DNA from: Pseudaminobacter sp040045035
GTDB taxonomy: Bacteria > Pseudomonadota > Alphaproteobacteria > Rhizobiales > Rhizobiaceae
Assembly: GCF_040045035.1 (NCBI RefSeq)
Contig: NZ_JBDZDS010000005.1
Location: forward strand, 186,001-250,000
Length of the DNA: 64,000 bases
Reading direction: 5' to 3'
Shown here: in pieces, positions 32,923-41,279 of the stretch
Layout: every line of letters starts with the position of its first letter
Numbering within the stretch: position 1 is the first letter of the stretch
Notes under the pieces: model-generated
What the model was told of the DNA's origin: nothing
Databases searched by the model: none
Seen by the model: only the letters and a program-made list of their open reading frames with translations
Translations under genes and position numbers: made by a program

Positions 32923-34086
32923 CTAGGCGGCCAGGGCCGTCTCGGCGAGCCGCACCCAGTAGCTGACGCCGTGTGGGATCGCCTCGTCGTTGAAGTCGTA
33001 AGCGGGGTGGTGGAGGTTGGCGGTGTCGCCATTGCCGATGAAGATGAAGGCGCCCGGGCGGGCCTCCAGCATGTAGGAAAAATCCTCGCCGCCCATTACA
33101 GGTTGGATTTCGCGATGAACCTGACCGTCGCCGGCAATCGTGGCGGCGACGTTTCCGGCCAGCACCGTTTCCTCGGCATGGTTGAAGGTCACCGGATAGT
33201 TGGAGTCGTAGTCGATGGTGACGCTTGCGCCGTGGGCGCCGGCTATACCGGCGCAGATGGCGTGCAGGCGTTCGCGTGCGGCCTGGGCCACCTCCTTCTT
33301 CAGCGTGCGCACCGTGCCGGCAAGCTCGATCTGCTCGGGAATGACGTTGTAGGCGTCGCCGCCGTGGAACTTGGTCACTGTCACCACGACCGAATCGATC
33401 GGGTCGATGGTGCGCGAGGCGATGGTCTGCAGCGCGGTGACGATCTGGCTGCCGACGACGATCGGGTCGATGGCGCGGTGCGGCATGGCGGCATGGCCAC
33501 CCTTGCCCTTCACCGTGATGGTGAACTCCGCCGTCGCCGCCATGATCGGACCGGGGCGCAGCGCGAACTGGCCGACCGGCAGGCCGGGCATGTTGTGCAT
33601 GCCGAACACCTGGGCGATGCCAAAGCGATCCATCATGCCGTCCTCGACCATAGCCAGGCCGCCGGCGCCGCCTTCCTCGGCGGGCTGGAAGATGACCGCC
33701 ACCGCGCCGGCGAAATTGCGCGTCTCGGCCAGATATTTCGCGGCCCCCAGCAGCATGGCGGTGTGGCCGTCATGGCCGCAGGCATGCATCTTGCCGGGGT
33801 TGGTCGAAGCGTAGGGCTTGCCGGTGGCCTCGGTGATGGGCAGGGCATCCATGTCGGCGCGCAGGCCGACGGTTGCGCCCGCGCCGAGCGTGCCGCGGAT
33901 CAGCCCGACGACGCCGGTGCGCCCGATGCCGCTCACCACCTCGTCGCAGCCGAAGGATTTCAGCTTCTCGGCCACGAAAGCCGCCGTCTGGTGGACGTCA
34001 TAGTTCAGTTCGGGGGTCTGGTGCAGGGTGCGGCGCCAGCCGGCGATTTCGTCTTGCAGTTCGGCGGCTCGGTTCAGAATCGGCAT
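32923..34086 (-). CDS. M20 family metallo-amidohydrolase (hippurate hydrolase / HipO-AbgB-like)
   Basis: A 387-aa amidohydrolase. The metal-site motifs of the M20D branch are visible: GLRADMDALPI (Asp), HACGHDGHTAMLLGAA (Cys103 and His105 as ligands), and IFQPAEEGG (Glu137/138). A dimerisation domain (FTITVKGKGGHAAMPHRAIDP) sits in the middle and VMGGEDFSYMLE near the C-terminus. Members release N-acyl groups from amino acids or peptides, or act on auxin conjugates; the exact substrate is open. It is a single minus-strand gene diverging from the DD-carboxypeptidase. Confidence 0.92.
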   Translation of the reverse strand: MPILNRAAELQDEIAGWRRTLHQTPELNYDVHQTAAFVAEKLKSFGCDEVVSGIGRTGVVGLIRGTLGAGATVGLRADMDALPITEATGKPYASTNPGKMHACGHDGHTAMLLGAAKYLAETRNFAGAVAVIFQPAEEGGAGGLAMVEDGMMDRFGIAQVFGMHNMPGLPVGQFALRPGPIMAATAEFTITVKGKGGHAAMPHRAIDPIVVGSQIVTALQTIASRTIDPIDSVVVTVTKFHGGDAYNVIPEQIELAGTVRTLKKEVAQAARERLHAICAGIAGAHGASVTIDYDSNYPVTFNHAEETVLAGNVAATIAGDGQVHREIQPVMGGEDFSYMLEARPGAFIFIGNGDTANLHHPAYDFNDEAIPHGVSYWVRLAETALAA

Positions 34087-34297
34087 GATGAAAGACTTTC
34101 GCTGTTCATGGGTTTTGCCCGGCTATTCGCAATCGTGATCGGTATACGCTTTGCCATTTTCACGTCACATAGGCTAAATAGCACGCAAGGCGCGGGCCGG
34201 AGCATGAAAAGCCAAATCCCGCACTGTTGAGAGTTGGCCCGATCCGAAAATCTTAAGGACCCCGAGGCGGCTACGGCAAGAGGTGATTTCGGGATTT

Positions 34298-35449
34298 ATG
34301 ATGCGGCATCTCGCTTTTTCAAAAGGACTTTTTGCCGGCCTGGCGACGCTGTGCGCGCTGACGGCGGGGCCGGCGGGCGCCAACCCGTCGATCCTGTTCG
34401 ACGTCCGCACCGGCCAGGTTCTGGAGCATGAGGATGCCTTCAAGCGCTGGCATCCGGCCTCGCTCACCAAGCTGATGACGGCCTATGTCGCCTTCCGCGC
34501 CGTGCAGGCGGGCGAGCTGACCCTGCAGTCGCCGATCAAGATCACCAAGATTTCCGCCGCCGAGCCGCCGAGCAAGATGGGCTACAAGCCCGGCTCGGTG
34601 ATGACGCTGGACAACGCCTTGAAGATGATGCTCGGCAAGTCCGCCAACGACATCGCCGCCGCCATCGGCGAGAATGTCGGCGGCACGCTTCCCGCCTTCG
34701 CCGATCGCATGAACGCGGAAGCGCGGCGCCTGGGCATGACGGGCAGCCACTTCACCAATCCCAACGGGCTGCACGACCCGGAGAATTACACCACCGCGCT
34801 CGACCTGGCGCTGCTGGTTCGGGCGATCCGCCTCGACTTCCCGCAATATGCCTCCTACTTCTCCATCGAGGGGCTGACCACCAACGGCAAGAACCGGATA
34901 CACGGCTACAACCCGCTGCTCGGGCGCTTTGCCGGCGCCGACGGCATGAAGACCGGCTTCGTCTGCGCTTCCGGCTACAATCTCGTCGGTACGGCCACAC
35001 GCGACGGGCGCACGCTCGCGGCGGTGGTTCTGGGCGCGCGCACGCCATGGGGCCGCGCGGACAGGGCTGCGGATCTTTTGGGGCAGGGCTTCTCCACCTC
35101 GGCCAGCGCGAATGCGACGCTGACCAATCTCCAGCCCTATGGCGAGAACCTGACGACGCCGACCGACATGCGCGACATCGTCTGCAGCAAGCAGGGCGCC
35201 TCGGAGCGCTCCGACGGGCTCGATGCGCAGGGCAAGCCGAAGTTCAAGTCGCCCTACATGGCCGAGTTGAATCGCGACCTGCGGCTCGTGCGCGTCGGCC
35301 TCGGCGGGGCTACCGGCCCGGCGCCGGCAGCCTTCGCGGCGATCGACGCCAAGAACAACCAGGCCAACGTGCCGATCCCGACCTGGCGGCCCGACAGGCC
35401 GGCTCCTAGCGCGCCGGTGCCTGCGCAAGGCGACGCCACGCACCAGTAA
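34298..35449 (+). CDS. D-alanyl-D-alanine carboxypeptidase (PBP5/DacF family)
   Basis: A 383-aa periplasmic serine peptidase that trims the terminal D-Ala of peptidoglycan stems. Active-site motifs: S55-L-T-K58, S115-A-N117 and K218-T-G220. The N-terminus carries a hydrophobic signal (FAGLATLCALTAGPAGA). The C-terminal extension is Pro/Ala-rich with no clear amphipathic anchor helix, so it may be soluble in the periplasm. The ATG at 34298 is used; GTG at 34283 and ATG at 34301 are alternatives. The next gene starts 7 bp after the stop, so the two are probably co-transcribed. Confidence 0.92.
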   Translation: MMRHLAFSKGLFAGLATLCALTAGPAGANPSILFDVRTGQVLEHEDAFKRWHPASLTKLMTAYVAFRAVQAGELTLQSPIKITKISAAEPPSKMGYKPGSVMTLDNALKMMLGKSANDIAAAIGENVGGTLPAFADRMNAEARRLGMTGSHFTNPNGLHDPENYTTALDLALLVRAIRLDFPQYASYFSIEGLTTNGKNRIHGYNPLLGRFAGADGMKTGFVCASGYNLVGTATRDGRTLAAVVLGARTPWGRADRAADLLGQGFSTSASANATLTNLQPYGENLTTPTDMRDIVCSKQGASERSDGLDAQGKPKFKSPYMAELNRDLRLVRVGLGGATGPAPAAFAAIDAKNNQANVPIPTWRPDRPAPSAPVPAQGDATHQ

Positions 35450-35456
35450 CAAAATA

Positions 35457-36584
35457 ATGCGCGACTTTCATCCGATCCCCGTCTCGGTGCTGACCGGCTT
35501 TCTCGGTGCCGGCAAGACCACGCTGCTCAACCGGCTGCTGAAGGACCCGGCGCTGTCGGACACCGCAGTCATCATCAACGAATTCGGCGATGTCGCTATC
35601 GACCACCTGCTGGTCGAGCAGGCATCCGACGGCGTCATCCAGCTTTCCGACGGCTGCCTGTGTTGCACTGTGCGTGGCGAGTTGGTCGACACGCTGGCCG
35701 ACCTGGTCGATCGGCTTCAGACCGGCCGCATCGCGCGGCTGAAGCGGGTGATCATCGAAACCACCGGTCTGGCTGATCCAGCACCGGTGCTGCAGTCCAT
35801 CATGGGGCATCCCGCGCTGGTGCAGGCCTTCCGGCTCGATGGCGTCATCACGCTGGTCGATGCGGTGAATGGCGAAGCGACGCTCGACGCCCATGTCGAG
35901 GCCGTGAAGCAGGCAGCGGTGGCCGACCGGCTGGTGATCACCAAGACCGATCTGGCGAGCGACGCCGCCGCGCTCTGGGGGCTGAAAGAGCGGCTTGGCC
36001 GCATCAACCCGTCGGCGCCGCAGCTCGACGTCGCGAATGAGGCGACGGGCGTGGCCGCGCTGTTCGAGTGCGGGCTCTATGACCCGGAGACGAAGACCGC
36101 CGACGTGCGCCGTTGGCTCGGCGAGGAGGCGGCGCATGCCGCGCACCACCACCACCATGACGGCCACGACCATCATAATCACCACCACCATCATGACCAT
36201 CACCACCATGACGGGCGCGTGCGTTCGTTCAGCCTGGTGCATGACGGGCCGGTGCCTTACGGGGCGATCGAGATGTTCCTCGATCTGCTGCGCTCCACGC
36301 ATGGCGAGCGGCTCCTGCGGATGAAGGGCATCGTCGAGCTTGCGGAAGACCCGGCCCGGCCGCTGGTCGTTCACGGCGTGCAGAAGATCCTGCATCCGCC
36401 GGTGCGCTTGCCCTTCTGGCCCGACGCGGTGCGCGGCACGCGGCTGGTGCTGATCACGCTCGACATGCCGGAAGACTATGTGCGGCGGCTGTTTGCCGCC
36501 ATCACCAACCGGCCGGCGATCGACACGCCCGACCGTGCCGCGGTGGAGGACAACCCGCTGGCGATAGCGGGTATGCGCCGTTAA
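35457..36584 (+). CDS. CobW/G3E-family GTPase with His-rich metal loop
   Basis: A 375-aa G3E GTPase. The P-loop is GFLGAGKTT (14-22); the metal motif is C67-L-C69-C70; Walker B is within RVIIETTGLADP; the guanine motif is TKTD (162-165). A loop at 227-251 has 18 His in 25 residues, then a C-terminal CobW_C domain (RVRSFSLVHDGPVP onward). The family includes zinc chaperones (ZNG1, YeiR, YjiA) and CobW of cobalamin synthesis. The His loop favours zinc or cobalt handling. cobS/cobT are 10 kb away, so a cobalt role is possible but not shown. No Zur-like site was seen upstream. Confidence 0.9.
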   Translation: MRDFHPIPVSVLTGFLGAGKTTLLNRLLKDPALSDTAVIINEFGDVAIDHLLVEQASDGVIQLSDGCLCCTVRGELVDTLADLVDRLQTGRIARLKRVIIETTGLADPAPVLQSIMGHPALVQAFRLDGVITLVDAVNGEATLDAHVEAVKQAAVADRLVITKTDLASDAAALWGLKERLGRINPSAPQLDVANEATGVAALFECGLYDPETKTADVRRWLGEEAAHAAHHHHHDGHDHHNHHHHHDHHHHDGRVRSFSLVHDGPVPYGAIEMFLDLLRSTHGERLLRMKGIVELAEDPARPLVVHGVQKILHPPVRLPFWPDAVRGTRLVLITLDMPEDYVRRLFAAITNRPAIDTPDRAAVEDNPLAIAGMRR

Positions 36585-36612
36585 GCGGCGTCTTCACTTC
36601 GAGAAAATGGGG

Positions 36613-36849
36613 CTACGCGGCCCCGCGCTCGACCAGAAAGCGGTGGCCGTCGGGTTGCGCCTGCGTTTCCACCAGCCGGTGGCCGCTTTCAGAGCAGAAG
36701 GCAGGAATGTCGATGACCGCCAGCGGATCGGTGGTTTCGAGCCAGAGCAGGCTGCCGGGCGTCATTCCCGCCAGGCGCTTACGCGCCTTCAAGACGGGCA
36801 GGGGGCAGTTCAGCCCCTTGAGGTCGTAGACGTCCGGATTGCTTGTCAC
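36613..36849 (-). CDS. TusA-like sulfurtransferase
   Basis: A 78-aa SirA/TusA/YedF-family protein with the active Cys in CPLP (LKGLNCPLPVLKARKRLAGM), followed by LLWLETTDPLAVIDIPAFC and a C-terminal strand HRFLVERG. TusA-like proteins relay sulfur as a persulfide to tRNA thiolation or cofactor pathways; which pathway is used here is not visible. It lies 9 bp downstream of the L,D-transpeptidase gene on the same strand and may be co-transcribed with it. Convergent with the G3E GTPase. Confidence 0.9.
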   Translation of the reverse strand: MTSNPDVYDLKGLNCPLPVLKARKRLAGMTPGSLLWLETTDPLAVIDIPAFCSESGHRLVETQAQPDGHRFLVERGAA

Positions 36850-36858
36850 GTAGGCCGC

Positions 36859-38160
36859 TCAGCCTCCGAAGAGGTTGGCCATGCGCTTGCGCACGCCGCC
36901 CAGAAGGCCCGGCTTTTCGGCCGCAGCGGCGTCGGCAGGCGCCTCCGCGACCTGGCTGGCGTCGGGTGCGGGGGCCGGCGCGGGGCCGGCCTTGGCGAGT
37001 GCTTCCGCCGCGGCCTTTTCCGCCTTGGCGAGAGCGATTGCAGCCGCCTTCTCCTCGGCCGCGCGCTTCTTCTCTTCGGCGAGCCTCTTCTTTTCCGCTT
37101 CGGCCGCCTCCAGCGCTGCCATGCGGCGGCCGGCAGGCGAGTCGATGCGGCCCATATGGTTTGTCACCTTGATGGTGCCATCCGCCTCGAGCGACGGCGG
37201 CTCGATCGGCACGCGTTCGCCGCGGGCGCGCTGCTTGCTCCAGTCGGAGACGATGTTGGCTTCCTTGAGGCCGGCGATCGTCGGCGCGGGCTCAGGGGTT
37301 GAGCTCTTGATGGCGCTGGTGAAGGCCTTCTCATAGTCCGCCTGGTAGCTCTGATAGGCCATCTTCAGCGAATCGGGCATGGTCGAGGCCGGGCAGGCGC
37401 CGGCCGGCGAGAAGGCGGCGCCATTCTCGGGAATCTGGTTGAAGACGTAACGCTTCTCGCAGACATCGACCTTGGGCGGCACCTTGGTGATCTCGAACTG
37501 GTCGTAGCCTTCCTTCAGCATCTTCCAGAACTCGTAGTTCGGGTCGTCGCGATAGCGCGCCATGTTGGCGGCCGTCATGCGGAAGGGGAAGGCTTGCACC
37601 TGGAATTCGCTCTGGCCGCCGACAAAGGCGTCGCGGCCGAAGGCATAGATCTGCTCGATCTGCGCGTCGGTCATGGAGTAGCAGCCGGACGAGGAGCAGG
37701 CCCCATGCACCATCAGGTTCGAGCCGGTGCGGCCGTTGGCCCGGTCATAGGCGTTGGGATAGCCGATGTTGAAGGCGAGATAATACTGCGAGTTCGGCTT
37801 CATCTGGCCGGGGCGCACCGTGTAGAAGCCCTCGGGCGCCTGGCGGTCGCCCTCGATGTATTTCGGGCCGAGCTTGCCCGACCATTTGCAGATGTCGTAG
37901 CTGGCGATGATGTCGTAGCGGCCGTTGGACTTCTGCTTCCAGATCTCCAGCTTGCCTTCTTCCTTGAAGATGCGCGCCATCACCGGCGAGGTGCGCGGCA
38001 TGTCCTTGGCCTTCATCTCGGCCAGGATTTTTGGCGGAATATGCAGTTCGCCCCTGGGCGTCAAACCCGCGAAGGTGGACTGCACATCGTTGTTGCAGCC
38101 GGCCAGAGCGAGGGCCGCAATCAGCAAACCGGAACGGGCTATACTGGCGAGTTTCGGCAT
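36859..38160 (-). CDS. L,D-transpeptidase (YkuD/YafK-like) lipoprotein
   Basis: A 433-aa protein. The N-terminus is a lipoprotein signal with lipobox LAGC (Cys22). The L,D-transpeptidase domain spans about residues 60-190 with His152 and catalytic Cys160 in HGACSSSGCYSMTD. The C-terminal third is Ala/Lys/Glu-rich with a coiled-coil pattern (EAEKKRLAEEKKRAAEEKAA) and ends GGVRKRMANLFGG. The domain makes or edits 3-3 crosslinks or attaches proteins to peptidoglycan; alphaproteobacteria use several such enzymes. The ATG at 38160 gives the lipobox; an upstream start at 38205 would put an Arg-rich tail before it. Confidence 0.9.
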   Translation of the reverse strand: MPKLASIARSGLLIAALALAGCNNDVQSTFAGLTPRGELHIPPKILAEMKAKDMPRTSPVMARIFKEEGKLEIWKQKSNGRYDIIASYDICKWSGKLGPKYIEGDRQAPEGFYTVRPGQMKPNSQYYLAFNIGYPNAYDRANGRTGSNLMVHGACSSSGCYSMTDAQIEQIYAFGRDAFVGGQSEFQVQAFPFRMTAANMARYRDDPNYEFWKMLKEGYDQFEITKVPPKVDVCEKRYVFNQIPENGAAFSPAGACPASTMPDSLKMAYQSYQADYEKAFTSAIKSSTPEPAPTIAGLKEANIVSDWSKQRARGERVPIEPPSLEADGTIKVTNHMGRIDSPAGRRMAALEAAEAEKKRLAEEKKRAAEEKAAAIALAKAEKAAAEALAKAGPAPAPAPDASQVAEAPADAAAAEKPGLLGGVRKRMANLFGG

Positions 38161-38432
38161 CAAATGTCGTCTTCGTTTCCGTCGATACCGGCGGAATCCC
38201 CCCACCGGCCTTGATGTTCAAGGTGTCGACCATAAAGCGTTAACCTTGCGAATTGATTACTGCAAGGGTCAACGCCGCTCTGCGGCATACGGCCTTTTGA
38301 CGAAAAAGAGGCGGCAATATTGTGGCGACAATCGACAATGTCGTCGCAATCGCGCGCCGCATGGCCCCAATCGGCCGCAAAATTGCCCCGAACGGCCGCC
38401 CGTCGACGGGCAGCCGCGCCGGCAAATGAAGG

Positions 38433-39383
38433 TCAGAGGCTGCGGCCGAGCGCGAGGTATTTCTCGCGGCGCTGCTCGCGGAAATCGATGGGCTTGGCGG
38501 AGAATTCGGCAAGCGTCCGGGCGATGAGGTCGCCGGTGGAGTTGATCACCGCTTCCGGCGCGCGGTGCGCGCCGCCCAGCGGCTCGGGAATGATGCCGTC
38601 GATGATCTTGAGCGCCAGAAGGTCCTGCGCGGTGATCTTCATGTTGGTGGCGGCGTCCTTGGAGCGCGTGGTGTCGCGCCAGAGAATCGAGGCCGCACCT
38701 TCTGGAGAAATCACCGAATAGATCGCGTGCTCCAGCATGAAGACGCGGTTGGCGGTGGCGATCGCGATCGCGCCGCCCGAGCCGCCTTCGCCAATCACGA
38801 TCGAGATCGACGGCACCTTGAGCGCCAGGCAGGCGGAGGTGGAGCGGGCAATCGCCTCGGCCTGGCCGCGCTCTTCCGCGCCCACGCCAGGATAGGCGCC
38901 GGCGGTGTCGACCAGTGTCACGACCGGGATCGAGAAGCGGTCGGCGAGTTCCATGATGCGAACCGCCTTGCGGTAGCCTTCCGGCCGCGGCGAACCGAAA
39001 TTGTGCGCCAGACGGCTCTTGGTGTCGGAGCCCTTTTCCTGGCCCATGACGGCGACAGGCTGGCCGCGGAAACGGGCGAAGCCGCCGACGATGGCCTTGT
39101 CCTCGCCGAAGGCGCGGTCGCCGGCAAGCGGCGTGAAGTCGGTGAACAGCGCGTCGATATAGTCGAGGCAGTGCGGCCGGTCGGGATGGCGCGCTACCTG
39201 CACCTTCTGCCAGGGCGTCAGGGACTTGTAGGCATCGCGCAGCGCATCGCGCGAACGCTTTTCCAGCCGGGAGATCTCGTCGGCCACGTCCACGGCCTCA
39301 CCATTCTCGGCGAGCTTCTTGAGCTCCAGGATCTTGCCTTCGAGATCCGCGACGGGTTTTTCGAAATCGAGGTAATTGTACAT
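38433..39383 (-). CDS. accA: Acetyl-CoA carboxylase carboxyltransferase subunit alpha
   Basis: A 316-aa subunit of the carboxyltransferase that moves the carboxyl group from biotin to acetyl-CoA, the first step of fatty-acid synthesis. Diagnostic pieces: MYNYLDFEKPVADLEGKI, HPDRPHCLDYIDALF, GSPRPEGYRKAVRIMELADR, VVTLVDTAGAYPGVGAEERG, and VIGEGGSGGAIAIATANRV. The ATG at 39383 matches the family N-terminus; a longer frame to 39467 adds unrelated residues. xerD ends 90 bp upstream on the same strand. Confidence 0.97.
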   Translation of the reverse strand: MYNYLDFEKPVADLEGKILELKKLAENGEAVDVADEISRLEKRSRDALRDAYKSLTPWQKVQVARHPDRPHCLDYIDALFTDFTPLAGDRAFGEDKAIVGGFARFRGQPVAVMGQEKGSDTKSRLAHNFGSPRPEGYRKAVRIMELADRFSIPVVTLVDTAGAYPGVGAEERGQAEAIARSTSACLALKVPSISIVIGEGGSGGAIAIATANRVFMLEHAIYSVISPEGAASILWRDTTRSKDAATNMKITAQDLLALKIIDGIIPEPLGGAHRAPEAVINSTGDLIARTLAEFSAKPIDFREQRREKYLALGRSL

Positions 39384-39473
39384 GCGTGAGCTGACCGATA
39401 CGCCTGAAGAAAAAAGACGGCCGACGCCTCGAAAAGACACGCCCGGCGTCGCGAAACTTGCCTTCACATAACG

Positions 39474-40397
39474 TTAGCGCCCGCCATCGGCAAGCGGATG
39501 ATGGTCATTGACCAGCCGTACCAGCCGTTCTTCGAGCACATGGGTGTAGATTTGCGTGGTGGAAATGTCGGAATGGCCGAGCAATTGCTGCACCGCGCGC
39601 AGATCGGCGCCGTTCTGCAGCAGGTGGCTGGCGAAGGCATGACGCAGCACGTGGGGCGAGATCTTGGCGACCGGAATGCCGGCGCGCGCGGCCAGCCCCT
39701 TGAGATCGCGGGCGAAGACCTGCCGGGGCAAATGGCCGCTTTCCGATGCGGCGGGAAACAGGAACGGGCTTTCGGCCAGCGCCGGCACGTTGCTGCGCTC
39801 GGCAAGCCAGGCGCGCATTGCCTCGCGCGCCTTGCCCGAGAGCGGCACCATGCGCTCCTTGTTGCCCTTGCCGCGCACGATGAAGAAGCGCTCGTCGCGC
39901 AACGCCACCGTCACGGGCAGGCCGACCAGCTCGGAAACGCGCAGGCCCGTGGCATAGAGCACCTCCACCAGCGCATGCATGCGCCGCGCCGCGATGCGGG
40001 TGCCGTCGTCGAGCGAGGCATCGGCCGCTTCCACTGCTGCCCGGTCGAGCAGGCGGCCGGTTTCGGCCTCGCTCATGGTCTTGGGCAGCGAGCGGTCCTT
40101 CCTGGGGCTGTCGAGCGTGCCGGTGGGGTCGTCGGGCCGCAGACCCTCGGCATAGAGGAACTTGTAGAACTGGCGCAGCGCCGAAAGCCGGCGCGCCTGC
40201 GAACTGGCGGCGAAGCCGCGCGCGGCGATGTCGCCGAGATAGTCGCGGATGCCGGCACTGTCTGCCCCTGCGAGATCGCCGATATGCTCGGCGGCGTCTT
40301 CCAGGTCGCGCCGATAGGAGGCGAGCGTGTTATCGGCCGCGCCCCGCTCGGCGCTCATCATCTCCAGGAACGCCTCGATGCGCGCGCCGGCTCTCAT
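39474..40397 (-). CDS. xerD: Tyrosine recombinase XerD
   Basis: A 307-aa site-specific recombinase that resolves chromosome dimers at dif with XerC. The catalytic set is present: R153 (TGLRVSEL), K177 (GKGNKERMVPL), H249 and R252 (HVLRHAFASHLL), H275 (LGHSDIST), and nucleophile Y284 (TQIYTHV). The N-terminal SAM-like core-binding domain includes NTLASYRRDL and RRLSALRQFYKFL. The start at 40397 was chosen because longer frames run over the small gene just upstream. Its order here (small membrane protein, xerD, accA, divergent from aroK) looks like a rhizobial chromosomal backbone rather than an integrated element. Confidence 0.94.
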   Translation of the reverse strand: MRAGARIEAFLEMMSAERGAADNTLASYRRDLEDAAEHIGDLAGADSAGIRDYLGDIAARGFAASSQARRLSALRQFYKFLYAEGLRPDDPTGTLDSPRKDRSLPKTMSEAETGRLLDRAAVEAADASLDDGTRIAARRMHALVEVLYATGLRVSELVGLPVTVALRDERFFIVRGKGNKERMVPLSGKAREAMRAWLAERSNVPALAESPFLFPAASESGHLPRQVFARDLKGLAARAGIPVAKISPHVLRHAFASHLLQNGADLRAVQQLLGHSDISTTQIYTHVLEERLVRLVNDHHPLADGGR

Positions 40398-40404
40398 CCT
40401 TGCA

Positions 40405-40554
40405 TCACTTCTTGGGATTGATCTTGTCGGCCGGAATCCGGATGGTGATCTCGCCCCGCTTGGGCTGGACAAAGGTTACGAGCGCGAACATCGCGCCGTA
40501 GGCGAGGCCGGCCAGGACGCCAAGTGTCACCAGGAACCGGAATAATGTCGGCAT
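40405..40554 (-). CDS. Small single-pass membrane protein upstream of xerD
   Basis: A 49-codon gene. It reads MPTLFRFLVTLGVLAGLAYG, then AMFALVTFVQ, PKRGEITIRIP and ADKINPKK with a TGA stop at 40405-40407. One hydrophobic helix (about residues 4-28) is followed by a basic, strand-like tail. The xerD ATG begins 7 bp after the stop, so the two are likely co-transcribed. I recognise the type (short hypothetical before xerD in Hyphomicrobiales) but no function. It faces aroK divergently across about 115 bp. Confidence 0.75.
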   Translation of the reverse strand: MPTLFRFLVTLGVLAGLAYGAMFALVTFVQPKRGEITIRIPADKINPKK

Positions 40555-40670
40555 CTTTCGGCGCGTCCCGTCGCTGGTTGCTGATCTCGTTATGGGTCAC
40601 CCATCATGTCATTTCAAGGGCAGCGGCCTAACCCTTGACGCGCAAGATGTTTTCATGTCGAAACGCTCGC

Positions 40671-41279
40671 ATGACGAGCGACACGCCTCAACCCACGGCC
40701 GACAATCAGGCGGAGCTGCTGAAGCGGCTCGGCAATCGCTCGATCGTGTTCGTCGGCCTGATGGGCGCCGGCAAGACGGTGATCGGGCGGCGTGTCGCGG
40801 CGGCGCTGGAACTGCCCTTCATCGACAGCGACCACGAGATCGAAACCGTCTCGCGCATGACCATCCCCGAGTTGTTCACGCGTTACGGCGAGCCGGAGTT
40901 CCGGGCGCTGGAGCAGCGCGTCATCCAGCGCGTGCTGGAAGGCGGGCCGCAGGTGCTGTCGACCGGCGGCGGGGCTTTCATGAACGCGCAGACGCGCGCT
41001 GCGATTGCCGAACTGGGCATCTCCGTGTGGCTCAAGGCAGACCTTGATACGCTGATGGATCGCGTCGGCAAGAAGCCGACCCGGCCGCTGCTGCAGAATG
41101 CCGATCCGCGCGGGGTGATGGAGCGGCTGATGGCCGAGCGCTATCCCGTCTATGAGACGGCGCATGTGACCGTGCTGACGCGCGAGGAGCGCAAGGAGGT
41201 CATCGCTGACGAGGTGATCGCGGCGCTCGGTGAATACTTGAACGGACAGGGGCAGGGCGCCCGGGAGAATGCGGAATGA
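40671..41279 (+). CDS. aroK: Shikimate kinase
   Basis: A 202-aa kinase phosphorylating shikimate on the 3-hydroxyl in chorismate synthesis. Motifs: Walker A GLMGAGKT, the shikimate-binding DSDHEIE and RYGEPEFRALE, GGGAF, and the lid RPLLQ. The ATG at 40671 is preferred over 40635 for its family-like N-terminus. Its stop overlaps the aroB start (ATGA), and aroB in turn overlaps the CorC gene, giving a coupled three-gene operon. Confidence 0.95.
   Translation: MTSDTPQPTADNQAELLKRLGNRSIVFVGLMGAGKTVIGRRVAAALELPFIDSDHEIETVSRMTIPELFTRYGEPEFRALEQRVIQRVLEGGPQVLSTGGGAFMNAQTRAAIAELGISVWLKADLDTLMDRVGKKPTRPLLQNADPRGVMERLMAERYPVYETAHVTVLTREERKEVIADEVIAALGEYLNGQGQGARENAE

Noticed and set aside
34283..36584. 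Cobalamin riboswitch near the CobW-like gene
   Set aside because: No B12-box-like sequence was seen and the gap to the carboxypeptidase gene is only 7 bp.
39474..40397. Tyrosine recombinase as sign of an integrated element
   Set aside because: Motifs and its place beside accA and aroK fit housekeeping XerD rather than a phage or island integrase.
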